Shown here in pieces: positions 49,218-58,237 of a stretch of 64,000 bases of DNA (its first letter is position 1; every line of letters starts with the position of its first letter). Origin of the DNA: Gemmobacter denitrificans. Its GTDB lineage: Bacteria; Pseudomonadota; Alphaproteobacteria; Rhodobacterales; Rhodobacteraceae. Under the pieces are notes generated by a model. That model saw only the letters and a program-made list of their open reading frames with translations. It made no database searches and had not been told where the DNA came from. The stretch spans positions 1-64,000 of the forward strand of contig NZ_JBALHR010000017.1 in the NCBI RefSeq assembly GCF_036964905.1. The letters run 5' to 3'. A program made the position numbers and the translations under genes.

Positions 49218-50008
49218 GCGTGCTGATCGCCATTCCCGCCCGCTATGCCTCCACCCGCTATCCGGGCAAGCCGCTTGTCACGCTGAACGGGCCAGATGGG
49301 GCAAAGACTCTGATCCAGCGCAGCTGGGAAGCGGCGCGCGCTGTCAAAGGCGTGGATCGCGTGGTGGTGGCCACCGATGATGACCGGATCAAGACCCATG
49401 CCGAAGGCTTTGGCGCCGAGGTGGTGATGACCTCGCCGAGCTGTCAGAACGGCACCGAACGCTGCGCCGAAGTGGCGGGTAAGCTGCCCGGCTTTGAAAT
49501 GGTGGTGAACCTGCAGGGCGATGCGCCGTTGACGCCCGCGTGGTTCGTCGAAGACCTGATCGCCGGGCTGCGCGCTGACAGCCAGGCCGATATTGCCACG
49601 CCCGTGCTGCGCTGTGATGGCCGCGCGGTCAGCGGCTTTCTGGCCGACCGCCGCGCCGGCCGCGTGGGTGGCACCACGGCGGTGTTCGGTGCGGGCGGGC
49701 GGGCGCTCTATTTCTCAAAAGAGGTCATCCCCTATACCGGGAAGACCTATGCCGATGATGACCCGACCCCGGTCTTCCATCATGTCGGCGTCTATGCCTA
49801 TCGCCCCCGCGCGCTGCGCGCCTATCCCAGCTGGCCGATCGGTCCGCTGGAGGTGTTGGAGGGGCTGGAGCAACTGCGCTTTCTCGAACAGGGGCGCAAT
49901 GTGCTTTGTGTGGAAGTGGATGCCAAGGGCCGCCAGTTCTGGGAGCTGAATAACCCCGAAGATGTGCCCCGGATCGAGGCGATGATGGCTGAGATGGGCG
50001 CCCGGTGA
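49214..50008 (+). CDS. kdsB: CMP-Kdo synthetase (3-deoxy-manno-octulosonate cytidylyltransferase)
   Basis: 264-residue KdsB. It joins CTP and Kdo to CMP-Kdo, the donor used for LPS inner core or for Kdo-linked capsule anchors. IPARYASTRYPGKPLV at 6-21, QGDAPLTPAW and RFLEQGRN are typical. The start is coupled to cysQ and its end to the next glycosyltransferase (GTGA). Placement among glycosyltransferase and capsule genes rather than in the lpt cluster suggests a role in surface polysaccharide, or a housekeeping copy located here. Some KdsB homologs use other keto-sugars. Confidence 0.9.
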   Translation: MSVLIAIPARYASTRYPGKPLVTLNGPDGAKTLIQRSWEAARAVKGVDRVVVATDDDRIKTHAEGFGAEVVMTSPSCQNGTERCAEVAGKLPGFEMVVNLQGDAPLTPAWFVEDLIAGLRADSQADIATPVLRCDGRAVSGFLADRRAGRVGGTTAVFGAGGRALYFSKEVIPYTGKTYADDDPTPVFHHVGVYAYRPRALRAYPSWPIGPLEVLEGLEQLRFLEQGRNVLCVEVDAKGRQFWELNNPEDVPRIEAMMAEMGAR

Positions 50009-51273
50009 ACGATTTACCCACGATCAGCGTGATCGTGGTCAGTTGGCAGCGGCATGACGATCTGCGCCGCTGCCTGATGTCGTTGCAGCAGCAGGATCAC
50101 CCGGCGCTGGAGCTTGTCGTCGTGGCCGACGCAAGCGGTGTTGATCTGGCAAGCCGGATCCTGTCTGCCACCGGCGGGCAAGCCCGGTTGATCCCAAATC
50201 CGGGCGGCAATATCTCGGTCGCACGCAATCTGGGCCTGATGCAAGCCGCAGGGGAGGTGGTCGGGTTCATTGATGATGACGCCGCCGCAGAACCGACCTG
50301 GGCCAGACGTCTGGCGGCCGCCTTCCATGATCCCGCAGTGGCGGCCGCGACCGGCTTCACCCGGGGTCGCAACGGGATATCGCTGCAATGGCGGGCGGCT
50401 GGCGTCGATGCGACAGGGCATGACCACCCGCTGGAGGTGCCCGATCAGGGTGGCATTTGGAACGGCAGATCCGGGTATGCCATCAAACCTGTGGGCACAA
50501 ATTGCGCCTTCCGCCGCGCTATGCTGCTGCAGGCGGGGGGCTTTGATCCTGCCTATCGCTTCTATCTCGACGATGCTGATGTCGGTATGCGCTTGGCTGC
50601 ATATGGGGCCACGGCTGTGGTGCCCCTGGCGCAAGTGCAGCATGGCTTTGCCGCCAGCACCCGCCGCCGTGCTGATCGCGTGCCGCTGGACCTGACCGAC
50701 ATCGGTGCCTCGACCATGGTCTTTCTGCGCCGCCATGCTGTGCCCGATTTATGGCCCACCGCGCTGGCGCGGCTGAGGGCTGAGCAGCGGCAAAGGGTGC
50801 TTCGGCATATGGTGGCGGGGCGTATTCTGCCCGGCGATGTGTCCCGCCTGCTTGCCTCGCTCGAGGCTGGAATCACCGAAGCGACCAAGCGCAATCTGCC
50901 CCGGATCACCCCGTTACAACCCGAAGTTCTGCGCTTTCAGCCTCTTGCAGGCATAGGACCGCGCCCGGCGCGGCTGATTTCCGGGCGCATTTGGCAAGGC
51001 CACAAGCTGGCAGCGCAGGCGCGACGCGCATTGGCGGAAGGGGAACTGCCCACGGTGATTCGTCTCAGTCCGACCAGCCTGCGCCACCACGCTGGATTCA
51101 CCGAGGGCGGATGGTGGGAACAGCGCGGCGGCTTGTTCGGGGCGTCGGACCGGCGCGATCCCCCCTTCCGGTTCTGGCGCTTTGCCAGGCGCGTCGCCCG
51201 CGAGGCGGCACATTGGGCAAAACTGCGCCCATTGGTCCCCGACGAACCGCAAGACCCTGATCCAAACCCTTGA
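50005..51273 (+). CDS. Glycosyltransferase family 2
   Basis: 422-residue GT-A enzyme. The N-terminal half (about 1-240) has ISVIVVSWQRHDDLRRC, NPGGNISVARN and the metal-binding FIDDDAAAEP. The C-terminal part (about 260-422) is basic and aromatic with no membrane helix. The start is GTG at 50005, overlapping the kdsB stop (GTGA). It would add a sugar to the polysaccharide built by this region. Donor and acceptor are unknown. A 181-nt gap with promoter-like sequences follows before galU. Confidence 0.85.
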   Translation: MNDLPTISVIVVSWQRHDDLRRCLMSLQQQDHPALELVVVADASGVDLASRILSATGGQARLIPNPGGNISVARNLGLMQAAGEVVGFIDDDAAAEPTWARRLAAAFHDPAVAAATGFTRGRNGISLQWRAAGVDATGHDHPLEVPDQGGIWNGRSGYAIKPVGTNCAFRRAMLLQAGGFDPAYRFYLDDADVGMRLAAYGATAVVPLAQVQHGFAASTRRRADRVPLDLTDIGASTMVFLRRHAVPDLWPTALARLRAEQRQRVLRHMVAGRILPGDVSRLLASLEAGITEATKRNLPRITPLQPEVLRFQPLAGIGPRPARLISGRIWQGHKLAAQARRALAEGELPTVIRLSPTSLRHHAGFTEGGWWEQRGGLFGASDRRDPPFRFWRFARRVAREAAHWAKLRPLVPDEPQDPDPNP

Positions 51274-51350
51274 GCCGCACGACCGGTCACAGTATGTGGC
51301 TGCGACATCCGTGCAATTCTTTCGAAAGATCGAACGGTGCGGCGTGTTTT

Positions 51351-51380
51351 TTGAACTTTTCCGTGCCTTTTCCGGCTAAA
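51351..51380 (+). promoter_or_regulatory. Weak promoter candidate upstream of galU
   Basis: TTGAAC (51351-51356) and GCTAAA (51375-51380) with an 18-nt spacer, about 75 nt before the galU ATG. The surrounding 60 nt are T-rich relative to the window. The match is moderate. Confidence 0.3.
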
Positions 51381-51454
51381 CTTCTGCAATCCGGGACGTG
51401 CGAACCGACCCTAAGCCGTGTTCGGCGCCAGTGAACAGAGAATCGAGCGAGATC

Positions 51455-52354
51455 ATGAAGACCAAGAAGGTGAGCAAGGCAGTTTTCCCTGTTGCGGGAT
51501 TGGGCACACGGTTTCTGCCTGCGACCAAGTCGATCCCGAAAGAGATCATGACCCTGGTTGACCGGCCGCTGATCCAGTATGCGATCGACGAGGCGCGCGC
51601 CGCCGGGATCAAGGAATTCATCTTCGTGACGTCGCGCGGTAAATCAGCGCTGGAAGATTACTTCGATCACGCGCCGGAACTGGAAAGCGAACTGCGCAAG
51701 AAGGGCAAAACCGATCTGCTGGAAGTCCTGAAGGATACCAACATGGATTCGGGTGCCATCGCCTATGTGCGGCAGAACCGTCCGATGGGGTTGGGCCATG
51801 CCGTCTGGTGTGCCCGTCGTCTGATCGGCAACGAGCCCTTCGCGGTGCTGCTGCCCGATGACGTGATTGCCGCTGAAAAGCCCTGCCTGCAGCAGATGGT
51901 CGAAGCCTACGAACAGACCGGCGGCAATATGGTCGCCGCGATGGAGGTTCCGCCCGCCAAGGCCTCCAGCTATGGCGTGCTCGACATTGCCGAGGATATG
52001 GGCTCCATCATCAAGGCCAAGGGCATGGTTGAAAAGCCCAAGGCCGAAGAGGCCCCGTCGAACCTTGCCGTGATCGGTCGCTACATCCTGTCGCCCAAGG
52101 TGCTGACCAACCTGAACCGCATGAAGCAGGGCGCGGGTGGTGAAATCCAGCTGACCGACGCGATTGCCGAAGAAATCGGTGGCGACGGTGGCGGGGTCTA
52201 TGGCTATCGCTTCCGCGGCCAGCGCTATGATTGCGGATCGAAAGCTGGCTTCCTGCAGGCGACGGTCGCCTTCGGTCTGTCGCGCCCCGACCTGCGTGAT
52301 GAATTCGCCTCGTACCTCAATGATACGGTCGCGCTTCAGAAGGCGGCGCAGTAA
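51455..52354 (+). CDS. galU: UTP-glucose-1-phosphate uridylyltransferase
   Basis: 299-residue GalU. It makes UDP-glucose, the donor for glucosyl, glucuronyl and galactosyl units of surface polysaccharides. The signature FPVAGLGTRFLPATKSIPKE is at 10-29 (given here as two parts, FPVAGLGTRF and LPATKSIPKE), and VEKPK and IQLTDAI follow. The ATG at 51455 is taken since it gives the standard MKTKKVSKAVFPVAG start. GAGCGAGA lies upstream. It precedes a GT4 gene by 3 nt, forming the first of the galU-GT cluster. Confidence 0.95.
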   Translation: MKTKKVSKAVFPVAGLGTRFLPATKSIPKEIMTLVDRPLIQYAIDEARAAGIKEFIFVTSRGKSALEDYFDHAPELESELRKKGKTDLLEVLKDTNMDSGAIAYVRQNRPMGLGHAVWCARRLIGNEPFAVLLPDDVIAAEKPCLQQMVEAYEQTGGNMVAAMEVPPAKASSYGVLDIAEDMGSIIKAKGMVEKPKAEEAPSNLAVIGRYILSPKVLTNLNRMKQGAGGEIQLTDAIAEEIGGDGGGVYGYRFRGQRYDCGSKAGFLQATVAFGLSRPDLRDEFASYLNDTVALQKAAQ

Positions 52355-52357
52355 CCC

Positions 52358-53590
52358 ATGCCACAGCCCGCGCGGCTGCTTGATCTGACGCGGCTTGTGT
52401 CGCGTCTGGGCAAGGGGCCGTTGACCGGGGTGGATCGGGTTGAGCTCGCCTGGGCGGAGCATTTGCTGCAGGGGGATGCCATGGGCATTCCCCTGTTTGC
52501 TTTGGTGCGGTTGCGCGCGGGATTTGCCTTGCTTGGATCGGGCGGCGTTGCGGCCATCGTTGCGCAAGCACAGGGGCGGTCCGCCTTGCCCGAAGCCGAT
52601 CTGTTGGCCCGCCTGATGCGGCGGGACGATCCCGCACGCGCGCGGGCGGAAACGCTGCTGCGTGGGCATGCCATCGCGCGCTGCCTGCCTTTCGGGCTGG
52701 CGTCCATGCTGGCGCGGTATCTGCCGCCTGGGACAGCCTATTTCAACATGGGCCATGCCAATCTTGCGCCGCGCGTTTTTGCCGCGCAGCGCGGGCCGCG
52801 CCTTGTGCTGCTGCATGATACGATCCCGATTGATTTCCCGGAATTCACGCGCCCCGATATTCCGGCGGTCTTTGCCCGCAAACTGGCGGCCATCTCTGCC
52901 GGGGCAGATCTGGTGATCCACAGCACCGCTGCAGCCCGGGCTGCGTCGGAGCGCCACCTGATGCAGGCCGGACGGGTGCCACCGGGGATCGTTGCGCCAT
53001 TGGGGGTGGTTGTTGCCGCGCCTGGTGCGTTTCATCTTCCTGGGCTTGATCCATCGCGGCCGTGGTTTGTGACGATCGGAACGATCGAGCCGCGCAAGAA
53101 CCATGCGCTCTTGCTGGATGTCTGGCAGGGGCTGGCGGCCCGCCTGCCCGCTGATGCCATGCCGCAATTGGTGATCGCGGGGAGCCGCGGCTGGTCGAAC
53201 GCGGCGGTCTTTGCCCGGCTCGATACCCGGCCCCCCCATGTGATCGAAGCCCCTGGCCTGGGCGATTCTGCGCTGTCTGGTCTGCAGGCCGGGTCGCAGG
53301 GGTTGTTGTTTCCCAGCTTTGCCGAAGGCTATGGCCTGCCCCCGGCGGAAGCCGCTGCACTGGGCGTGCCTGTATTCGCGTCACCCCTGGCTGCGGTGCG
53401 TGAGGTTCTGGGTGACTATCCGGTTTACCTTGACAATACGGACAGTTATTCTTGGATGGAAACAATTGAACGGGCGGTCACGGCGGGACGACCCACAGAC
53501 AGGCAGTGTTTCGCTGTGCGCGGGGGGCGCCGGCCTTGGGTGCCGCCAACATGGGACAGTCACTTCAACACTGTCTTAAAGGCGGTCTGA
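52358..53590 (+). CDS. Glycosyltransferase family 4 (GT-B)
   Basis: 410-residue GT-B glycosyltransferase. The N-terminal acceptor domain (about 1-210) has LDLTRLVSRLGKGPLTGVDRVELAW. The C-terminal nucleotide-sugar domain (about 220-400) contains VTIGTIEPRKNHALLLD, GLGDSALSGLQAG and FPSFAEGYGLPPAEAAALGVP, which has the E-x7-E motif. It follows galU with only 3 nt between stop and ATG, indicating a shared transcript. The sugar donor is unknown; members use UDP- or GDP-sugars. Confidence 0.85.
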   Translation: MPQPARLLDLTRLVSRLGKGPLTGVDRVELAWAEHLLQGDAMGIPLFALVRLRAGFALLGSGGVAAIVAQAQGRSALPEADLLARLMRRDDPARARAETLLRGHAIARCLPFGLASMLARYLPPGTAYFNMGHANLAPRVFAAQRGPRLVLLHDTIPIDFPEFTRPDIPAVFARKLAAISAGADLVIHSTAAARAASERHLMQAGRVPPGIVAPLGVVVAAPGAFHLPGLDPSRPWFVTIGTIEPRKNHALLLDVWQGLAARLPADAMPQLVIAGSRGWSNAAVFARLDTRPPHVIEAPGLGDSALSGLQAGSQGLLFPSFAEGYGLPPAEAAALGVPVFASPLAAVREVLGDYPVYLDNTDSYSWMETIERAVTAGRPTDRQCFAVRGGRRPWVPPTWDSHFNTVLKAV

Positions 53591-53631
53591 TAGGTCTGGA
53601 CGGGAACGTCCGGCCAAAACGGGTGGAGTAA

Positions 53632-54642
53632 TTGGGGATCCTGTCAACATATCGGCTGCGTCTGGCGCGCAAGCGGTGGCGGTTTCGCGCGTTTCGCAAA
53701 CGGCGCGAATTGAAGCCTGTTGTCAGCCGGGTGGCCGATATCCGCAAGCATGATCTTCTGTTGTTCTGTACGCTCAGAAATGAACGTACGAGACTGCCGT
53801 ATTTTCTGCGCTACTACCGTGATCTTGGCATCAACCATTTCTTTTTTGTGGACAATGGCTCGGATGACGGATCGCGCGAATATCTGGCGCAACAGGGCGA
53901 TGTGTCGCTGTGGATCACGAATGCCAGCTACAAGCGCTCGCGCTTTGGCATTGACTGGATCAATTGGCTCTTGATGCGCTACGGCCATGGCCATTGGACC
54001 ATGGTGGTCGATGCCGATGAATTCTTTGTCTTTCCCTTCTGTGATACCCGACCTCTGCGCGCCTTGACCGATTGGCTGGAGGCCAGCTCGATCCGATCCT
54101 TCTCGGCCATGTTGCTCGACATGTATCCCAAGGGGCCGATCTATCAGACCCCTTATCGCGAAGGGCAAGACCCGTTCGAAATCGCCAGCTGGTTCGACAG
54201 TGGCAATTACACGATGGCCAAGAACAAGTTGTACGGCAATCTGTGGATTCAGGGTGGCCCCCGCGCCCGGATGTTCTTTGGCACCAATCCTGAACGTGCG
54301 CCTGCTCTGAACAAGGTGCCGCTTGTGCGCTGGCACCGCGATTATGCCTATGTCAGTTCCACCCATATGCTGCTGCCACGCGGGCTTAATCTGGTCTATG
54401 ACGAATGGGGGGGCGAAAAGGCGTCGGGCGTGCTGCTGCATGCCAAATTCCTGGATACGCTGACGCAAAAGGCCGAAGAGGAAATGGCCCGCAATCAGCA
54501 CTATGCCAACAGCCACGAATATCGCGCCTATCGTGAAGGTCTGGCTGACAGCCCTGACATGTGGTGCAAATGGAGCGAGAAATACATCAACTGGCGCCAG
54601 CTTGAGATTCTCGGGCTGATGTCCAAGGGCAACTGGGCATGA
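53632..54642 (+). CDS. Glycosyltransferase, Glyco_tranf_2_4-like
   Basis: 336-residue protein beginning MGILSTYRLRLARKRWRF, a basic segment, then the GT2_4 type domain: DLLLFCTLRNERTRLPYFLRYYRDLG, HFFFVDNGSDDGSREYL and the metal-binding VVDADEFFVFPF. The likely start is a TTG at 53632 with GGAG just upstream, as no ATG or GTG lies near the family start. Predicted to be cytoplasmic or peripheral. It may attach a hexose or pyruvylated sugar; donor and acceptor are unknown. Part of the same rightward gene group. Confidence 0.8.
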   Translation: MGILSTYRLRLARKRWRFRAFRKRRELKPVVSRVADIRKHDLLLFCTLRNERTRLPYFLRYYRDLGINHFFFVDNGSDDGSREYLAQQGDVSLWITNASYKRSRFGIDWINWLLMRYGHGHWTMVVDADEFFVFPFCDTRPLRALTDWLEASSIRSFSAMLLDMYPKGPIYQTPYREGQDPFEIASWFDSGNYTMAKNKLYGNLWIQGGPRARMFFGTNPERAPALNKVPLVRWHRDYAYVSSTHMLLPRGLNLVYDEWGGEKASGVLLHAKFLDTLTQKAEEEMARNQHYANSHEYRAYREGLADSPDMWCKWSEKYINWRQLEILGLMSKGNWA

Positions 54643-54652
54643 GGAGGGCAGG

Positions 54653-56350
54653 GTGACCGTCGGCTTTGTCATGCTCTGCCATACCGCGCTGGACCGCGCG
54701 GCCCAGGTGGCGCGGCACTGGGCCGAGCGTGGCTGCCCGGTGGTCATTCATGTAGACAAACGCGTCCGGAAGGGGGCGATGAGCCGGCTGCGCCGCGATC
54801 TCGAAGGTGTGGCCGACATCCGCTATAGCGAACGCTTCGCCTGCGAATGGGGCACCTGGGGGTTGGTTGCGGCCACGCAGGCGGCCTCCAGCCTGATGCT
54901 GCGCGAATTTCCGGGGGTGCGGCATGTCTTTCTTGCTTCCGGCTCCTGCATGCCATTGCGGCCGGTCGAAGAACTCGTGGCCTATCTCGATGAACGCCCG
55001 CGCACCGATTTCATCGAAAGCGTCACCACCGAAGATGTGGGCTGGACGATCGGCGGGTTGAATATCGAACGCTTCACCCTGCGCTTCCCGTTTTCCTGGC
55101 GCAAGCATCGCCGCCTGTTCGATGCCTATGTCCGTATCCAGCGCCGTCTGGGTATCCGCCGCCGCATTCCGGCCGGTCTCGTGCCGCATCTGGGCAGCCA
55201 ATGGTGGTGCCTGACCCGCCAGACGCTGAGCGCGATCCTCGAAAGCCCGGACCGGGCTGAACATGATCGCTATTTCCGGCGGGTCTGGATCCCGGACGAA
55301 AGCTATTTCCAGACCCTTGTCCGGCAGGTTTCCAGCAATGTCGAAAGCCGGTCGCTGACGCTTTCCAAGTTCGATTTTCAGGGGAAGCCGCATATCTTCT
55401 ATGACGACCATCTGCAGCTGTTGCGCAAGTCGGACTGTTTTGTTGCGCGCAAGATCTGGCCGCAGGCGGGCAAGCTTTATCGCACCTTCCTGAATGACGA
55501 CCGCATCGGTCAGGCCCCGGCAGAACCCAATCCGGGCAAGATCGACCGGCTGTTTGCCAAGGCGGTGGAACGGCGTACCAAAGGGCGTGCCGGGCTTTAC
55601 ATGCAAAGCCGCTATCCCAATCAGAATTGGGAAAACGGGGTGACTGCAGCTCCCTATTCCGTGTTTGAAGGCTTTGCCGACCTGTTCGAGAATTTCGAAA
55701 CCTGGTTGGGCAAATCGGCGGGCACCCGGGTGCATGGTCATATCTTTTCGCCCGAACGGGTGGAATTCGCCGGAGGCGAAAGGATCTACAATGGCGGCAT
55801 CAGCGACAGTGCGGCGCTGCGCGATTACAACCCGCAGAATTTTCTGTGCAATCTGATCTGGAACACCCGGGGTGAACGCCAGTGCTTCCAGTTCGGCCCC
55901 GGCGATGTGCAGAAGATCGCCCCCTTCCTCGCCCGCGATCCCAACGCGCAGATTTCGGTGATCTCGGGCGCATGGGCGGTGCCGTTGTTCCATGCCAACC
56001 AGAATTTCAGCGATATCCGCAAGGAAGCCGCACGCCTGCAGAAGATCGAAATGGCACATCTTGCCGTGCTGCGGGCCGTCACGGCCAAGGCGCGCATCCG
56101 GGTATGGACCTTGGCCGAGTTCATTGAAAATCCGATGGAGCCCTTGCAGACCATCATCGACGAAATCAGCCCACGGTCGTTGCGCCGGCTGACCGAAGCC
56201 CCGCGCATGCGCGATCTGACCGGGTTTGGCCAATTCCTGCAGAACCTGCGCAATCAGGGCATGCAGCCGATCCTGATGGGTGATTTCCCCGCCGGCGATG
56301 ATCCCCGCCCCAGCAGCACGCGGCGCGGCCGCCCCTATCTGGTGAAATGA
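54653..56350 (+). CDS. Core-2/I-branching-type glycosyltransferase with C-terminal extra domain
   Basis: 565-residue protein. The N-terminal half (about 1-270) has the GT14 'Branch' pattern: VGFVMLCHT, PVVIHVDKR, ASGSCMPLRP and PDESYFQTLV. The C-terminal half (about 290-540) is a separate domain found fused to such enzymes in alphaproteobacteria (DUF5927-like), with FSPERVEFAGG and NGGISDSAALRDYNPQNFLCN. The start is GTG 54653, with GAGGAGG 5 nt upstream. Beta-1,6-N-acetylglucosamine or xylose transfer is the family activity. The gene abuts the broken sulfotransferase by 4 nt. Confidence 0.82.
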   Translation: MTVGFVMLCHTALDRAAQVARHWAERGCPVVIHVDKRVRKGAMSRLRRDLEGVADIRYSERFACEWGTWGLVAATQAASSLMLREFPGVRHVFLASGSCMPLRPVEELVAYLDERPRTDFIESVTTEDVGWTIGGLNIERFTLRFPFSWRKHRRLFDAYVRIQRRLGIRRRIPAGLVPHLGSQWWCLTRQTLSAILESPDRAEHDRYFRRVWIPDESYFQTLVRQVSSNVESRSLTLSKFDFQGKPHIFYDDHLQLLRKSDCFVARKIWPQAGKLYRTFLNDDRIGQAPAEPNPGKIDRLFAKAVERRTKGRAGLYMQSRYPNQNWENGVTAAPYSVFEGFADLFENFETWLGKSAGTRVHGHIFSPERVEFAGGERIYNGGISDSAALRDYNPQNFLCNLIWNTRGERQCFQFGPGDVQKIAPFLARDPNAQISVISGAWAVPLFHANQNFSDIRKEAARLQKIEMAHLAVLRAVTAKARIRVWTLAEFIENPMEPLQTIIDEISPRSLRRLTEAPRMRDLTGFGQFLQNLRNQGMQPILMGDFPAGDDPRPSSTRRGRPYLVK

Positions 56351-56354
56351 CCTG

Positions 56355-57737
56355 ATGCAGAAGTTCACGTCTTTCGTGATGTTTGCCGCCATGCGGACCG
56401 GTTCCAACTTTCTTGAGGCCAACCTGAACGCGCTGAACGGTGTCACTTGCCATGGCGAGGTGTTCAACCCGCATTTCATGGGCAAGAAGGACCAGACCGA
56501 AATGTTCGGCATCGACCTGGCCGAACGCGACGCCAATCCTCTGGCTGTGCTGGCGCGGATGCGGGCTGAAGACGGACTGGTCGGTTTCCGGTTGTTTCAG
56601 GACCATGATTCCCGGGTCATCGATCATGTTCTGGCCGATCCCACCTGTGCCAAGATCATCCTGACCCGCAATCCGCTGGACAGCTATGTCAGCCTGAAGA
56701 TTGCGCAGGAAACCGGCCAGTGGAAATTGCAGAACGCGGCCAAGCTGAAAACCGCGCGGGTGCCGTTTCATGCCGCCGAATTCGAAACCCATCTGGCCGA
56801 ATTGCAGGCCTGGCAGATCGCCCTGCTGCATGGGCTGCAGGTTAGCGGCCAGACGGGTTTTTACATCGATTACGACGACCTGAACGATCTTGATGTGCTC
56901 AACGGTCTGGCCGCCTTTCTGGGGGTCGAGTCCCGCCTGACGGCGACTGATCCCAAGCTGAAAAAGCAAAACCCGTAAGAAACGGCCGAAAAGGTGCTGA
57001 ACCCGGCCGAGATGGAAGCATCATTGGCGCGGCTTGATCGGTTCAACATGTCGCGGACCCCGAATTTCGAACCGCGGCGGGCACCTGCAATCCCGTCCTT
57101 TGTGGCAGCGGCGGATGCGGGGCTTTTGTATATGCCGGTGAAAGCCGGGCCAGAGGCCGAGGTGCGGGCCTGGCTGGGGGCATTGGGTCGGGGCGGTCTG
57201 ATCACCGATTTCGTGCAAAAGACCCTGCGGCAATGGCGGCGCAAGCAAGGGCTGCATCGCAGTTTCACCGTGCTGCGCCATCCGTTGCCCCGCGCCTATG
57301 CCGCCTATCGTCAGGTGCTGCTGGCCGATGCCGATCTGCGCAAACTGCTGCAAAAGACCTATCGCATTGATCTTCCCGCACCGGATGCAGCGGACACCGA
57401 TCATCGAGAGCCGTTTCTGGAAGTGCTGCGCTGGCTGAAGCTCTATCTGTCGGGGTAGACCGGGCAGAAGGTCGATCCGCATTTTGCGACTCAGACGGCA
57501 GTGCTGCAGGGGTTTGCGCAGTTTCAGGGCCCGGATATTGTGGTTCGGGAAGAGCGGCTGGCCGAAGGTCTGGCATTTGCGGCGGCGGAACTCGGGCTGT
57601 CTGCCCTGGCACCAGCGCGTGCCGATTTTTCCGCATTGGCGGCCATCTGGGATACCGAACTGGAAGACGCGGCCCGCGACGCCTATCAGCGGGATTACAT
57701 CGGCTACGGCTTCGGACGCTGGCGAGAGGCCAGCTAG
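56355..57737 (+). pseudogene. NodH-like sulfotransferase interrupted by two in-frame stops
   Basis: One continuous reading frame of 461 codons interrupted by TAA at 56976-56978 and TAG at 57456-57458. The first part (207 residues) has the PAPS 5'-phosphosulfate-like start MFAAMRTGSNFLEANL and ILTRNPLDSYVS (3'-phosphate region). The middle part has TRTPNFEPRRAPA-type sequence and VLRHPLPRAYAAY, and the last part LQGFAQFQGPDIVVREERL. All segments stay in one frame with protein-like sequence across both stops (YLSG-stop-TGQKV). No frameshift is needed. It could be a recent pseudogene, a sequencing error or a readthrough case. It would sulfate the polysaccharide. Confidence 0.8.
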
Positions 57738-57738
57738 A

Positions 57739-58203
57739 TCACGCCGCCTGCGAGCTGCGCGCCTCGGTCAGAATGGCATAAAGCTTGGCCGGATCGACAT
57801 TCGCCCGCAGCTTGGCGCAGACCCCGGCATCGCGCATGGTGCGGCTGACCAGCGCTAGCGCCTTCAGATGTTCGACGCCCGAATCCTTGGGCGCGAACAG
57901 ACCAAACACCAAATCGACCGGCTGGCGATCCACGCTGTCATAATCCAGCGGCTTTTCCAGGCGCAGAAAGACACCGACTATGCCTTTCAATTCCTCCAGC
58001 CGGGCGTGCGGCAGGGCGATGCCATGGCCCACACCGGTGGGGCCAAGGCTTTCGCGTTCCTGCAACCCGTCAATGGCGATGGCCGAGTTCAGCTTGTAGG
58101 CCTGCCCCGCCATTTCGCCCAATTCCTGAAACAGGCGCTTCTTGCTGGTCAATTGGCTGACGACCCGGACGGCCTGCGGGTTCAGGATTTTGGTCAGTTC
58201 CAT
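57739..58203 (-). CDS. ptsN: Nitrogen-PTS EIIA component
   Basis: 154-residue EIIA(Ntr). The phosphorylated histidine is in GIALPHARLE (H66). The protein begins MELTKILNPQAVR and contains HGIALPHARL and VFGLFAPKDSGVEHLK. It signals nitrogen, potassium or envelope status through phosphorylation. The ATG at 58203 is chosen; upstream extension is non-conserved. It follows hpf by 34 nt. It is separated from the convergent pseudogene by a single base. Confidence 0.94.
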   Translation of the reverse strand: MELTKILNPQAVRVVSQLTSKKRLFQELGEMAGQAYKLNSAIAIDGLQERESLGPTGVGHGIALPHARLEELKGIVGVFLRLEKPLDYDSVDRQPVDLVFGLFAPKDSGVEHLKALALVSRTMRDAGVCAKLRANVDPAKLYAILTEARSSQAA

Positions 58204-58237
58204 CAGGGTCGTCGTCCTATCCGCGCCCGCAGGCGCG

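Noticed and set aside
56994..57458. Separate small gene starting at GTG 56994
   Set aside because: It continues the same frame and sulfotransferase-like sequence after the TAA at 56976 and has no ribosome binding site of its own.
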